Shown here: piece after piece, positions 41,201-55,434 of the stretch
How positions within the stretch are numbered: the first letter of the stretch is position 1
How the letters are laid out: every line of letters starts with the position of its first letter
Assembly (NCBI GenBank): GCA_013397455.1
Contig: VYZB01000216.1
Span: forward strand, 250,312 to 314,311
Length of the DNA: 64,000 bases
Direction: 5' to 3'
Origin: Crotophaga sulcirostris
Lineage: Eukaryota; Chordata; Aves; Cuculiformes; Crotophagidae
Position numbers and translations under genes: made by a program
The notes under the pieces: generated by a model
Told to the model about the DNA's origin: nothing
Database searches by the model: none
What the model saw: the letters and a program-made list of their open reading frames with translations, nothing else

Positions 41201-44200
41201 GAGCTAGATAAAAACCTAATTTGCTCAAATGTACATTCTATAGGAATGTACAAAATAATGAGTTTTAACGAAAGAAAAGTCTAAAACATTTTTTTTCTGA
41301 TTTATACACTGAAAACACTAAAAGCTATAATTTTTAAAACTAGTATTAAATATCAAAGTAGAAGTAACTGAACATCTTTCCAAAACTCAGTCCACATAGA
41401 AATATAATATATGCCTGTGCATGAATTGGTTTACATATGTAAAGAAAGGAAAAGACTGACATATGTGACTTAGTATTTAATCTTAGGTAAGAATAGTCAC
41501 ACTGGCAGAGCCCGTGGATATGCTCCTATGAAAACCAGATGCGATAATTCTTTGAATACATGACCAATTAAAAACTAAGAGCCGCTATTTTAATAAGTTC
41601 ACAGTGAAGAGTACTTTGTGCAGACACAGTATGGAGAGAGTCTCACCTTCTTCCCTGATCTGATATTGCACTGAATGTTGCAACAGCATTTGGTAGTTTG
41701 TGGCATAATTGAACTAAAATGTAAAGCTTATGAAAAAAAGAAGTAGTAGTCCTGGAATATGGGAAAGAAATCAACTGTAATGGTTTCTGCAATCATTTTT
41801 TGAATGTATTTTATTAATTAATTCCCTACTTATTTCTCTAAAATGAAAGCAATAAAGAAGATTAATTTTTTAGGAATAATTCCTTAGCTCATATATTATT
41901 TAGCCATAGATCTAGTTTTTGAAGATTCAGTGAATGTACTAGGGAAATATCCTAGGTATGAAAGCAATTCAGAGATGACACTGAAAGTCATACTATGATT
42001 TTATGTATTTCTATTGCCAGGGAAATTACTTGAAGGATTATTTTCAGAATCTTTCCTTATTTAAAATATATTTATGCCATATTTCTTCAGAAAGTCTCCT
42101 ATAGCACAAGAGTTCTTTCTCAATTAACTGCAAAAAAAAAAATAAAATACAGTGCGTCTTAGTTTTGTAGCAGGATTCAGGCAGCTAGAAATGGAGCCAG
42201 AATTCTTGCACATCACAAAGGCAAATTCAGGCCCAGTGCAGATACAAAGAGCTTTGCAATATGACTATTCATACCTAAAATTAGACTATGTCAAGTAGTA
42301 AAATCCAAGTGCCAATCACTCCCTGCAGAAAAAGACCAAATCTTAACTCTTCTTTTTTTTAAAAAAAAAGTTTTCTTTGTCATAGTCACAGCTATAGATT
42401 TATCATTTTTGGTGGGGTGGGTTGGTTTTTTTTTCACATTTTGTTCTTTTATTTAAAAATGAAAGATAGCACATTCACAGAAGCACCAGAGAAATGACAA
42501 TGCCAAGTTCCAATAAAATAAAAAATAAAATGTGTTGACACAAATTCTAAGATCAGAAGGAAACATTACGATAATTTAGTTTGACCTTTTCCAAAACTGA
42601 AGGCATAGAAAATTAGGAAGTAATACTTCCAGTAAAAGTTATTTTTAATAAGTTTACTTTTTTTACACAATGACAGCTTTAGTTTTCTCTCACTGAATGG
42701 ACTTAGGATTTTCACAAGGTTATCTGGTAACGGTTTATTAAAGCAAAACATGAAAGCAAGGTAACAAAAAAAAAAAAGAAAAAAGATTTCTTAGTGTGAA
42801 ATATGCTGACTGTGCGTTACACAATGTCACTTGACTGCCTGTCTTAGACATAGACTCTCCTGTTTTCTGTAAGCAGTCCATGAGATAGCTTTCTTCTTCA
42901 ATGAAAATCTGAAAAGGCACATTAGGACACACTTCATGCCAAATATAGGGGACGAGATTCCTTATTCTTTTAAACACTGAGTTTAATTCAAATAATTACA
43001 AAAATACACATAGAACCACGTTTATTTATAAGTTTAGAAAAAAATCTTGTACTATATATTTTTAAAAGCTGAAGCTCAGTCAAATGTCACTGGAATGACC
43101 AAATACATTTTAAGAAAGATTTACTTGGGTCATAATTTTAGATGTAAATTTTTCAGCTTTCTAGCCCTAGAAGTTTCCGTTTTCACAGGCATTAGAAAAA
43201 TTTTAAAAAAGTCTTTTGCCTTTTAATGATTAACATGATCATGGAGCTTTCCTTAAAGGTAGAAAGAGAAACAATTTTCCTTGAACTTTCCAGATACCTA
43301 TAGCAATAGGTCCATTTTGGAAATTTCAGTTCAGGGACATTTTCAGAAACTTCAAAACAGAACATTGACTCCTAACAGTTATTCATCTTAACTAAGGTAG
43401 TTAGGACCAACCCAATGATGACATTTTTATGGCAGGTGTCACCAAGTGGAGCTATTACATACTGTGCTCCTGTTCTCTCTGTGTGTACAAGTGTTCAGCT
43501 TTGGCTATGTCAGGCTCTGTGTAAAGGGATTAATCTTTTTGTAGCAGCCTTGCATAAGTAACTAAGTTTGTTAACTGCACAGTCAATTTCTTTGCAAAGC
43601 TGCCACATATAACCTAGGTAGGAGCCTTGAGTTGTGTCTCCCTGAGACAGTGCTGGATGTTTTTTCTCCAGGGGAGATGTATATTCATTCAGGAACAAGT
43701 TACATGTAGAATAGATCTAGCTTATCTGTCATTCTCTTATTTTCAGCTAGTGAAGTAACTGTGAGGCTCCAAATAGTTGTAACTCTTCATAAGGAACAGT
43801 CACGTCAGCGTGCATTCTCCCTGTCTGCTTACATGTGCAAGAGCTGTACACTTTATACCTGGTGACATGTTATATAAAGTTTGAGAGGACTTGAGTTAAT
43901 TAAAAAAGGTAGTCAGTATTTGTTAGATTTATAATGAAATCTTTAGAGTGACAATGCAAAATCATTCTGCGGAAATCCCAAGACCTCCACATAAATGGAA
44001 CTCAATTGATAATATTCATTGACAGAAGAGTAGTAAAATCTCATTAATATCTGCAAATTTCAATTACAGAGAGGCCATGAGCATGTTAAATAGTCACAGT
44101 TTTCCATCAGGATTGGAGCAAACACCGATTTATTCATCTGTCATCTAATTTTGAAAGAGGTGAAAGTATGATACTGAGAATGATATATGATAAAGTAGAT

Positions 44201-46299
44201 TATTTTTGCATAGATGTAATGTTGTTATTTTTTTCCTGTGACATTGAAATTCTGTGTTAAACTCTGAGAGAGAGGGAAGGATAAGAAAGCATAGGTCATC
44301 CTTCATATAAGTGAAGACTTGAGATAGATCACTTAGCATGATGAAAGCAAGTAATACAGTATTTCATTATTCAAGACCTAAATCTGTTGGATAACAATCA
44401 CAATCGCAGTTCACAAAAAAAGGGATAACTCTGTGTATTTCCCAAAATGAAGAAAACAGGCAACGAAATGCCATTTTGATCCTTTTATTTTTTTCAGCAA
44501 AGATATCCCCAAATGAGAAAATGGACAACTAATCAAGCAGAATAGCTTGACAGGAGGACTCTGTCCTCATAAGGACTCCAACTAGAACTCTCAAAAGGGG
44601 TGTCTAAACATCAAAAGACAGGGATTTCTTTGTATACCTTTATGTCTTCTATATAACTGCATTCCTATATATATTAACAGAACAGTTTGCATACCAAAAT
44701 AATGGATTATTTGTAGAATTGCATAACCTTCTTTTTCCTTCTGTTTCATTTTGTAAATAATACAAAGCATTATTACTTTCTTATTTGCATTATCTGAAGC
44801 ATATTTGTACCAAAAGGCTCCTGTGGAGAATCAGAATCATTGCTTACCCCAACTGACAACCAGAAAAAGGCCACCCAGTTCCTAAGAAGCCAATGATTTT
44901 AGATCAGGACAAGGATAAAATAAACCCTCTGAAGCATATCCTGCCCTCCTTCTACTCAAAGAGCAGAACTGGTGTATTATGCATCACACATCTAACACAA
45001 AAGCAACCATTCAGCCCCAGAAATAATAGCTTGCAGATGTCACTGCCAGGCACAGTTTGGTGTCAATCTAAAAATAAGACACACAATCTTAGAGGGAGCT
45101 GGAGAAGCATCCTAGAAACTCTTTCCTAACTAGCAAAGGACTGGACACATTGAAGTTTGTAGGCTTTTTCCAACATAGGGTAGATGAACAGTTGTTAAAC
45201 GTTCTTCCTAGAGCTTGCTGGAGCACTCAGAAAAGACTGTGGATTATCTAGGAAGCCAAAGAGTATCTTTTTGTCACAGTCCAGGCACATGGCATGCTCC
45301 AAGATTTCGCTGTAGCAGCCACCCTAGGCTTTTTAGTTCATTTTGCTCCTGAAAGCACAACACGGAAACACATCTGTTTTGGCATTCTTCATTAGATGTG
45401 ATAAAAAAAAGAACTTGGAACCACAGGCTTATTACCCATCATGGAACATATCACTCTGTCTCATCAGGGTGCACAGTGCAAATGGATCTGGACTCACAGG
45501 TCCTCAGAGGGCAACTGAAGATGTTTGGTAGCAGCTGGTAGAACAAGGAATATATTGAACTCATCCTTCCTTTCCCTCTGGCTCAAAAAGACCTCCTCCC
45601 AAAGGAGAGGAGCCCCAGTCAAACTGAGTGCTGTGCTGTGAACTGCGAACTTATTTCAGCTTTTCAAAATTTGATTTCAATACAGAGAAGATTAGATCTA
45701 GCATCCCTCTAAGGTTGTTAGCAAGAAAGGGTTTAGATAGACCAGAAAGGTACACTTGCTCAAGGCCTAGTTGAAAACTACCTCTGGGTAGCCTTTTTCC
45801 CTAATGATCCAGCAGAACAGATGGTTAATGGGTTGCAGTCCCTAGAAGCAGCAGGGTTTATTTCGTGCCTGAAAGCTGGTCCCATTCCATGGCTGGATGC
45901 CCACTGCAATCTGCGGTTTAGAAGGAGTCTGAGGGCAAGGGCAGGGTCGAACCAGGGAGGTGGTACAGGACCAAAGGAGAAGCCCAAGGGGTTGGGCTGG
46001 ACAAGCAAGGATCATTGGATTCAATTCTGCAATAGAAGATGCCACAGCAGCAGCAGAAGAAGCAGTAAAACACAGGCTGGGGCACATGAGGATCACTGTG
46101 TGATGAGAATCAGTAAGAGTATAAGTAGAGCACTAGGAGAAGCAACAAATACTGGATAAGCTACGTGTGAAATACTTCTAAATATCACAAACCACTTTCT
46201 CAAGACAAAGAGGTGGTCATCATGTTTTTTCTTTGTATATATGTAAAGGAAAGGATTAAGGAATGCTACTATTTGGAAAAATAGACCCATATCTATCAA
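29264..46299. other. long non-coding stretch, no gene recognised
   Basis: This is about 17 kb without a recognisable exon or a clear interspersed repeat. It opens with a purine-biased block (about 29,264-29,620), then AT-rich DNA. An A-rich run lies at 32,470-32,486, and a homopolymer palindrome of eight T followed by nine A at 42,352-42,370. A candidate cryptic exon with a good polypyrimidine tract lies at 37,625-37,822. Short GC-richer islands at about 33,840-34,160 and 45,820-46,110 do not match any element I can name. Confidence 0.6.
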
Positions 46300-46402
46300 T
46301 TTCACAGTTTCACAGTATAACCAGGTTGGAAGAGACCTCTAAGATCATCAAGTCCAATCTATAAGCCAACACTAACACCAATTTGCCTAAATCCAGATTA
46401 TA
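46300..46402 (-). mobile_element. CR1 LINE 3' fragment, minus strand
   Basis: The plus strand carries 'ttcacagtttcacagtata', 'ccaggttggaagagacctct', 'aagatcatcaagtccaatc' and 'ataagccaacactaac'. This is the reverse complement of a CR1 3' end. It shares its terminal CACAGT-repeat style with the copies at 48.6 kb and 62.3 kb. Only about 100 bp is preserved. Confidence 0.85.
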
Positions 46403-48555
46403 AAAGGATCATTTTCTATACAAATTTCAAAATAATCCCACATATTTGATTAAGCAATCACCTGCAAAACCAAAAATGCAGAATAGTTAATTCAGATGCA
46501 AATATAACAATTAGAGTAACGTGGAACTGATACAGTTAGCAATCTATGGGCCAAATACTCAAATAACAGAAACTTAAAAAGCTGCTGGTATCTGTAAATT
46601 CAGATTCTTACCCTGCAGTTTTACAAATTTCAGCCTGCATACCAGTGTGCTTTTAACTGAACTGCGCTTAAAATTCTGTGTGCACTCTTAAAGATAATTT
46701 TTGAAAAGTGTGGCCTTCTGAGGATAGTTATTTAAAATTCAGAAGGCTGCCCAGAATATCAGAGTAAGTTCAGCATTAGCGTAATTTTTCAACCTGACCC
46801 CAGAGGCCTACGAACTAAAATGCCAGCAGATTAAAATGCCTTTTAAGAACCACACGGCACTAAGTGTGTGTATGACAGAGTTATATCTTGAGTTATAAGC
46901 AGAAAGTATCACTTCAGAGGCAGTAGCTGACATAGTCGGGCTGGAACAATCTTGCTATAGCGTGTGCCAAATGGTTGCAGGACAAAGCTAATAGAGAGGT
47001 CTCCATTACTGTAACAGCAGCTTCAAGGTTAGTTTCGGGGGGTGAGAGTCAGGCCTGCAGCCCACAGAAAGCAGGCAAGAGGAAGGTACAGTTTTGGCCA
47101 GGGTAACAGCTCCTTTTTCGTAGTTTATAGGAAGCTATTGGCACTGGCACAACGTTGCCACCGAATGTGTCACGATCTTTCTCTCTGAATGTCTCAGTCT
47201 AACATCTGTTCAAAGTACCTTTATAACACAGGTTGGAATATTTAATAGACACTTACACTTATTGCCACAAATGACAATATTTTGATATTGAGGCAGTCTG
47301 CGAAAAGATTTGCAGAACTAGGTCATATTTTTTGTTTGTTTGTTTTGTTTTGTTTTCCCCCGAGAAACAGGCCGGATGGAAAAGCCTCATCTTTGAAAGA
47401 AAGACACCTAAAGACATGTCCAATTTGTGGTAAACTCCGTATCTGCCCCAGATTTGAGACTGGCTATTGTTTCACTATCCATTAGCAACTGTTTGGGGAA
47501 AGTGCCTCTTCTTCTGGGCTGCATGACTTGTATTCATCAACTGAGAGCTACCATCCCCGCAGACCAAACTGAAGTGAGACAAGAGATAAAGGCAGAGGCA
47601 CCAGCGGCACCAGAGGAGTAGGATGCTCTTTAGAACATGAATGATGGTTGTAGTTAGTAGATGTGCTTCAGCCACACACTGAATAAGCTCCTGGCCAGTT
47701 TTGGAGCTATTTATTTAATTATTCCTTTTTAAGCATCACTGATAAAAAAGTTAAACTTTTTAGAACACATTTGGTTCCCCTTAATCATTGCATCCCATAA
47801 CTGGTGATGAAATGTATTTATATTTTGGTAAGACTACATTAAGAATACATTAAAAATCAATATCTACAGTTATATCACAAATAATCACACAGTAGCTTTC
47901 TCAGATTTTTACCAAGGGTATTTCAACATGAGTTACAATTCTATTGTTTTAAAATACATTTATGGAGTTCCATATTATACACAATTTTCGAAGTGTGAAA
48001 ACGTAAAGTGAAGAATTTTAGGGAACTCAGTGATTTCAATAGGAAAGGAAAGTAAGTCACTTGTATGTCATCCCAACTTACAAATTAAAGCTGAGTTCAA
48101 AATTCTGGTATGCTTCATTAAGTTTCATTTTTCTATAAAATTCTTCACTCCTTTGTTGGCCAAGCAAAATAGCTCCTACTGAATAAAGAAACTTCAACTC
48201 TTGTCTATTCAACAGATTCAGATCCAATTTCTTGTAGGTTGAGTTCATCAGGTTTGTTATTTATGTACTTATGCTATAGTTAAATCAGACTCCTTGAGAC
48301 TCCCCTGGGAGATATCCTAAAAGCATCACTTAGAGGAAGAAGTAGCTAAAAGATTTGGGTTTGTTCTTGCTCCAAGTTTGAAACCATCAAAACCATTAAA
48401 TCAATGCAGCTTGCCAGAGCCCTAACTGAAAGCATTATCCAGAAAAAGCACTGGGACCTGATGACCTTCCCCCTGAGGTTCAGTCTTACTGCACACCTGG
48501 GGTCATGGCATTTGGAGGCAATTATTTTTTGTTGTTGTTTTTTTTTTTGTTTTCA
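46403..48555. other. non-coding spacer, no gene recognised
   Basis: No exon is recognised. The segment at about 46,915-47,240 has a balanced, CpG-retaining composition that is compatible with a conserved non-coding element. A (T4-5 G) low-complexity run lies at about 47,328-47,357, and a T-rich run at about 48,525-48,554 directly abuts the following CR1 fragment. Confidence 0.6.
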
Positions 48556-48784
48556 GGTTGGAAAGGACCTCTGACATCATCAAGTCCAACCTATAATCCA
48601 ACACTAACACCATCCCATCATCTAAACCATGGCACTCAGTGTCTCATCCAGTCTTCCCTTAAACACCTCCAGGGTCGGCAACTCCACCACCTCCCTGGGC
48701 AGCGCATTCCAGTGGCCAATCACCCTTTCAGTGAAGAACTCTTTCCTAACAAGAACTTTTTCCTAACAAGAACTTTTTCCTAAC
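48556..48784 (-). mobile_element. CR1 LINE 3' fragment, minus strand
   Basis: The plus strand shows, in order, 'ggttggaaaggacctctga', 'catcatcaagtccaacctat', 'aaccatggcactcagtgtct', 'cttaaacacctccagggtcgg', 'caactccaccacctccctgg' and 'ccctttcagtgaagaactc'. It matches the reverse complement of the copy at 62,278-62,519 closely and so belongs to the same subfamily. At its 5' (right) edge a 17-bp unit is present three times in tandem (48,734-48,784). Its CR1 3' end abuts an A-rich run (T-rich on the plus strand) instead of the usual octamer or CACAGTATC tail. Confidence 0.92.
48734..48784. repeat. 17-bp tandem triplication at the CR1 edge
   Basis: Units are 48,734-48,750, 48,751-48,767 and 48,768-48,784. 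The core is aagaactttttcctaac; the first copy has one C for T difference. This expands a segment normally single-copy in CR1. Confidence 0.9.
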
Positions 48785-51700
48785 ACATTTTACCACTGAT
48801 AGGAAAGTATTATCTCTCTGCTAGGTGACTTTGCCCCAAGAGCACTATATTTTATGTATGTAACCCATGAATCACAAAACTAGCAATGAAGTATATTTTT
48901 ACTTGTCCCTGAAGTGAGAAGTAAAATCCCTCCTAGGTAACATTTTTATTTACCCATGACCAGATTAATTTGCACTATTTTTGATGTTGTGCTGCCCTGC
49001 ATTAGTGAAAGAATCAGAGAACCTTGCAAAAGCTCACCAGTGAAAGATGAAGAAAGTGTAAAGAAGATGACTTGCAGATGTTGCAGAAGATGTAACAGTG
49101 ATGCTAAATACCAAGAAATAAAACCTGTGATAACAACCACTATAAATTAACGTATTTTTTCTCTGCAGCTAACTGAAATATTTTCTTTTATGCAGTTAGT
49201 CCACTGTCATATAGTTACTTATTAAAGTTTTATCCAACTATCCTGTGTAAGCATAATTTTCAGTTAGCTGAGAATGTCTGTATTTTAAAGGTCAGAGGAG
49301 TTTGATTTCTGAGACCACACCCTAAAAGTTTTCTGGCACACAGAATACGGAATATTCTACCAAATGAGGATTTTTATCTCCATTTGTATTCTCTGGTAAA
49401 AGTTAGTAATGCATCTTTGAGAAATACTTGCACCTTCACTTTTCTAAACCAGATTTTTGAATGTTTTACAAACTTCTGACAACAAATGCACCGTAAATAG
49501 ATAACAGCTTTTCTATAACAGTGATTTGTGGCTAAACTGACCCCAGCATCAATGAGAAACGTAACTATAAATAATGAAAAGTATGCAGAAAAGTAGCTAC
49601 CATTTCCTAAAACATTTTTCCATGTTTTAGAGTTCTGCTTTCAGAACATTATTGCATATACCACAATTTATGACTGTTGAAAAATATTAAGCCCTTTTTA
49701 CACTATTTGTAAAAACATCATGCTGTGCTGTAGTAACACCATTGAAATCAGTGGAGTTCATTCCTAATGAGAAAAGTGAATAAACAATCTGTATGTATTT
49801 GGAGTCATACTGACCTAAATAATACTAAGATTACATCTATGCAAGTGAATTAAATAGTTCTATGGAATGAATCCATGCCCTGAAACGATTTTTTTTTCTA
49901 AAACATAAAATCTCAGGGCAGTCTCTGACACTCTTGATTTTGGCTACTTGACCAGCTGTATCCCAAGGGTCTCCTGGGCACAGCTAGGGAACTAACCCAG
50001 CCTGGGGACGGTCCCCAAGAGGCAGGCTAGCTGCAGCCTGTGCTTGGGGGGCTAAGGGAGCTTAACCATATGGAAGCAGCCACACTTAGCTGTCCTCCAG
50101 GCTAAAGGGAGCCCTTGCATCATTCAGTATATTCATAAAAAATATAGGCAAGGAGCCGAAATGCAGCTGGAATAGAAAAAAAATAATTCAAACAACAAAC
50201 ATTCCAAATTAGTCTTCCAACAGTAAACATTCTCAATTAATTTCTCTTTATTACTTGAATAAAAGAGACAAACCCTGACAAATGTATTCTCTTGTGTCCC
50301 TGGAGGATAAACAGAAGTGAGTGGCCAGCTTCTGTCTACCATGGTGCTGGGGATTTACACTGTTTCTCCACCGTGTGCTTTCTACATTGATCCAGTGCAC
50401 TGGTGCTGATATACATCCTAGTCCAGAGGCAAGCTGTCTCATCCATAAACAGTACTTACTGATACATGACAAGTCACATAAACAACACACATTAAACTTA
50501 AGGTCCTGAAACAGCAGACTAAATAAATTAGATTTCTTCCCAGCTGGCCACTAAATGTTTTTTAAACCTACATTCTGAGCCTAACTACAATTTGGTGAGA
50601 GGACATTTTCCTCTTAAAGTTGTTAAAAAGACACACCTGATTTCCTACTTAATATTTTCTTAGTAATGGCAAAGAGACACTTTCTTCCCACCTTCCTTCT
50701 GGAATCACCTTAAGTCTGTCTCAATGCATGAGCTGTATTCAGGAATAAAATAATAAGCAGCCCTCCATTAGTAAGTGCCTTTCCAAGAAAATGCCTGGTT
50801 ACCTTTCCAGTGCTTCCACTCTATCCACTAGACTAAAACCATGATTTACTCAATGGTGTATGCTCTAGAACTAGGCAAAACGTACTCTCCCCATCAGAAA
50901 AAGTGCTTGGAGCTTTTGAAAATTTTTTGGAAATTGCAAAAGGAAGTTAAAAATTCTAACATTTTCATTACAGACAAACCAAGAGTCTTGGGTTAATATT
51001 TGGGCATTTTTTTTTCCTGTTTTTAATTAATTTTCTTTTTACCAAAAATTGCCCTACAGATGAGAAGGAAAATAAAAAAATATACCTTTTGATTAATATA
51101 TGATCACAGCACACAGCAGATGTATGAAAACACATCTTTTCTACAGATAGCTTTGCTTTCAAGGAACTAATACATCTGAAAAACATAACTTTCAAGGAAA
51201 TTTCACGTAGCTTCAAGTTTCTCAAGAGAACTGACTGAAATATCTTCAAAAATAAGATTTTTGTAATAAAAAATTCTGATCCATTCTGAAGTGACATTAA
51301 AAATGGGTTTTTTTTTTTAATTAATGGTGAATGTTTTCAAGGTGATGAATAATAAACAGTCATTTAAAAGACATTTATTTTGTGTAAAAGAGAAAATTGT
51401 TTGAAAGCTTAAAAATACTTGTATTACTTTTTCTCACTGAAGTTCTTCCCCGTTTCCCCCAACAAGAAAATCAAGAAAAATACATAACTTTAAGAAACTT
51501 ATATGCTATTTGGTTCTGAAACAAACAAAACAAAAATTTCTATTTTGCTTTGTTACAGAGGAGGAAAGTTGACAAAGCTGAATGACAGATAAATCTTTAT
51601 TTAAATCCATTTTCGTTAAAGAAAATAATTTCTGTTCAGGCATAATGTTGTAATGTCAAGCTTCTGTCATGACATTCCTCCTTTGTTGTTTCTTGCTATT

Positions 51701-54700
51701 AAGTTGTGTGAAGCAGAGGTATACGAAAATGTCTCTCCATGCACCTGCACCATAAATAGTCTCTTTGCTAGCCTCCAGGAGAGAAGCAAAAGCAGTTACA
51801 ATGCTGTAGGTGTGATACATAAGGGAGGAAAGAGCTGTTGATTCATGCTCACCTGGATCTCCCTCGCTAGCAGGCAGGGCGCAGTCCTGAAGGAACTGCT
51901 GGGAAAGTAACCACAGAAATAAAACACTTGGCCCATGTTTTTAGGCAGACCTTCATGAAGGCCTGGGTTTCCATTTTCTGCAGCTGAATAATTCACCTTG
52001 CTGAAGTCTATGTTGCTGACTGTATCAGAATAAAGTGAATTTCATTCCTAGGTGAGAAATCATTGAATGTAGGATACTGCAAGAGGGGCTAGCAAAGTCA
52101 GTTAAAACCAGAATTGTCTGGTATATGCAAAGTGAGAACTTTTAATCCCAGGAGGAATTTTCACTAACTCTTCTCAAATCTTTTCTAGCTCTGAGTGAAA
52201 AGATAAAAACCCAGCTCTGTAGCTGGTGAAAAGCCTATCAATCATATTTTCCTATTTATCAAAAAGATTATAATAGGTAACTTCAGCCAAATTGTGCATC
52301 ATAATTCAGGAATGTAATTTTCCACCAGAAGATAAATAAAGGTATGTTGTTTGACTGTATTGATAGAGTCTACACTGATAAGACTTTTTTTCCCAATGCA
52401 AATCTGTTTTACTTTACATTGCAGATTAATCCTTTTACAAGAGGCAGCAATGAGAAATTATAAATAGGAAGGATTTGCTGCCACCTCTGACATTATTGAT
52501 ACTTATACAGAAGTTACAAAGGTGAGGATATGCAACAGCAAATTATCTGAAATAATTTTCCCCAAATCTTACTTCTGGCACCATGCCAAAGTTAGCTGCA
52601 CCCAATCCAGTCAATTGCCTTTCCAGCATCAAAATTTTATTAAAAACTGGTACATCTACTTACTATATTAAACACAGTGGAGTATTAAGTATTCCTCTGC
52701 TCTACAGCCATCATCTGTTTTCCTAAAGCTCCATGTTACATTCACTGATAATCTTTCCTGGTTCTACAATGTAAGATTATAGCTGCTTTTTCAAGTCTTA
52801 ACAGAAGATCTTGACTATGATGTTACATGACATTAGCCTGTAGCTGGCAACATACCTTTCAGATTCATTTTTTTCAGAACATAATGTAACATTGGTTTGA
52901 GACACTGAAGATTGGTTTTGTTTTCTCTTTTTTCAGGATTCAGTTACTTTTTTTTTATTTTTTTTTTTTTTTGCCAGTACTGGCTATTGTTTATAGCCTT
53001 GAGTTTAAAACATTCTGCAGGTGAACCACTGGACCCTGCTGTTTTACCTTCAGGAAACAGTTTAACCACTCTCAGCTATTTACTGTGTTGTCATATCTTC
53101 CTCTCTATCTTCATGGTGAGAAAGGAAGAACAACCAGCAAATCCCTGCTGGGGTGAAGAAATCAGACAGTAGCAAAGTAGGGCATTATATAGATTTTGAT
53201 ATATATTAAAAAAAAAAAAGTATGTACATGTACACACAGATAAATGTGTATACAAATATACCTAAAATCTGTGAGGGCCGTCTGGATTTCCAACATGGGA
53301 AATGCTTATTTTCTGGCTTTGGTCTTCTTTTGAAGCTCCCATCCTATTGTTACATCAGCTTTAACTACTTCTCCCATGGCCAGGACATGTTAGGTAACTC
53401 AACTTACGTTATTTTATTTTTAACCACCACAGTTGCATTTGTTTTTATGGTTTACTCTAAGGATCTTTAATAAAAGAGTACATTTTTCCCTTCCTAAAAA
53501 AAACCCAGCAATACATTCCTTACGCAATTTTACTTTGTTTTGCCATGTCTTCACCATTTTCAACTTTTTTATAGGTTCATTTAGGTTTTTTCCAAACTCA
53601 GTTTTGTCTGTAGATCTGCAAAAAGTCATACCTTCTACAATCAATAGTATCTGGTAAGAAAAAAAATACAAAAACCAACCTGTTCGCACAGAATCCAGGA
53701 TGCAGTGTAAGTCCGTTTCCACTGATGTGAACTGACTTGTCTCCCAGGAGATGCCAGTTTTCTAATGCTGTCATCATAGTAGCAATGCCCGGTTGTAAAG
53801 GGAAGTTTTGATGTAAGTTGGAAGTCCACCAGCTAGTGCAGAAAGTTTACATGCTGCTACGCAATCTTAGGTACCTGTTGTGGAGGACAAATCCCTTAAT
53901 TGTTGGCTCACTTAATTCTACATAGGGTTAATCCATTAATATTAATACCATCTCTACATACTTTTAAAGAAAAATAGCTTATATATATATATAAATAATA
54001 AATTGGTTTATTAAATCCTTCAACCAACCATTTTTGGTATTTGTATACTTCTTTTAGCAATTTATGCTCTAATGTAAAATCATGTAATCCCTTGGTATAC
54101 TCTGAATATGTGCTGCTATAATACAGTATAATAGTTTTATTTACGACAGTCCTTTGGAGACTCCAGCAACTACGTGCAGTCAATATTGTCCAAGCCATTA
54201 CAATACAAGATTCTATTACAGTAATTTGAATGGATAAAAGTTCTTTCATCTCCAAAACAGAAACAGATTGATAGACACTATTCTGTAACAGATCAGGGCA
54301 AATGTGTTACTTTAATCCCCCAGACAGAGAGCTGTATTTTCTCAAGAAACCCTGTTGCAAGCAGTAAGATGCTAAAGGTGCTAGTGCATGAAAAATACAG
54401 AAATTGCCACTTTTTTGTGTTGTGACACATTCTGTATCAACTCATGTACCTTAAAAAACCTTAAATATGTTTGTGGATATTTAACAGTTTAAATGTGAAG
54501 GCATTTCTTCAATTTTCCTCCTTGAAAAAGTCTGTATCTTACGAAATTGTCTATTAAAGTCTACCTTATGCAGTATTAGTTCCTGATATCATATCTAGAG
54601 TTCACTTTGTGGCAGTCCTTCATTATAAACTTCATCCTTCACATCTTATCTACAAAAGATTAGAAATATCAAAGAGTACAGCTGTGCAACTCTTTTTTAA

Positions 54701-55418
54701 AACAGTTAATTGCTTGCAGTACTTCTAAAGCATAAAAAAAGCATGTTTAAAAAAACTAGAAATATTTAAAGCTCTTCCCTTGGAAGTTAAAAACTAAAGT
54801 TGCCTGATGCTGACAATATTTCATAACTACAGATTTAAACACTTGAATAAACTTGGGAGAATTATTTCTTTTCATGGTCATTGATCACGAAAGCATCCTT
54901 GTTCAACAAAACACGTGATTAGGTTCCTCTGAGGTCAACACATGCTTAAAGACTAATATTTATTTAAGGGTTTAACTGATGTGAATCTTTCTGCAATTAC
55001 CATTTCATCTTATTGTGTTAACAATGCAGAGTAATGCTTGTTTGTTCAGGAAGAAGTTTTGTGCTTACAGACTGGTAATACTTGACAGAGAGTGTGTGTG
55101 GAGCTAGCACGGTATTTATGCAACAAGGCAGAAGTACTATTAGGTACTGTTGCTGGGTTGGGCAAACGCCTAAAGAATATAGAAAAACACAATCTTGGTA
55201 GCAAATGGTGTTCAGTCATTTTCCTTTCAAAGATTAAAAGTTTTGTTCTTAATTTGCATGCATTTGTACTTTGAACCCAAACTAAACTAAAGCAAGTTTT
55301 CTTGTATGTCCATCTTTATTTCATCTAGCCAGGACCATCTAATTTCAATCTGCGTGCTTTTCTAGGGAAGATCATATTATCAAGGAAATGTCCCAACTGA
55401 AGTTAAGAGAAAATTGAA

Positions 55419-55434
55419 CACACACACACACACA
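55419..55434. repeat. (CA)8 microsatellite
   Basis: Eight uninterrupted CA units, followed by a mixed purine/pyrimidine alternating stretch (ggtgcatgtgcatttgcgcacgtg) that also favours Z-DNA-like alternation. Confidence 0.9.

Noticed and set aside
45821..46159. 112-codon plus-strand frame in a GC-richer patch
   Set aside because: Frames are open on both strands and the sequence is Ser/Arg/Gly-rich without a motif. I cannot link it to a gene or a known repeat.
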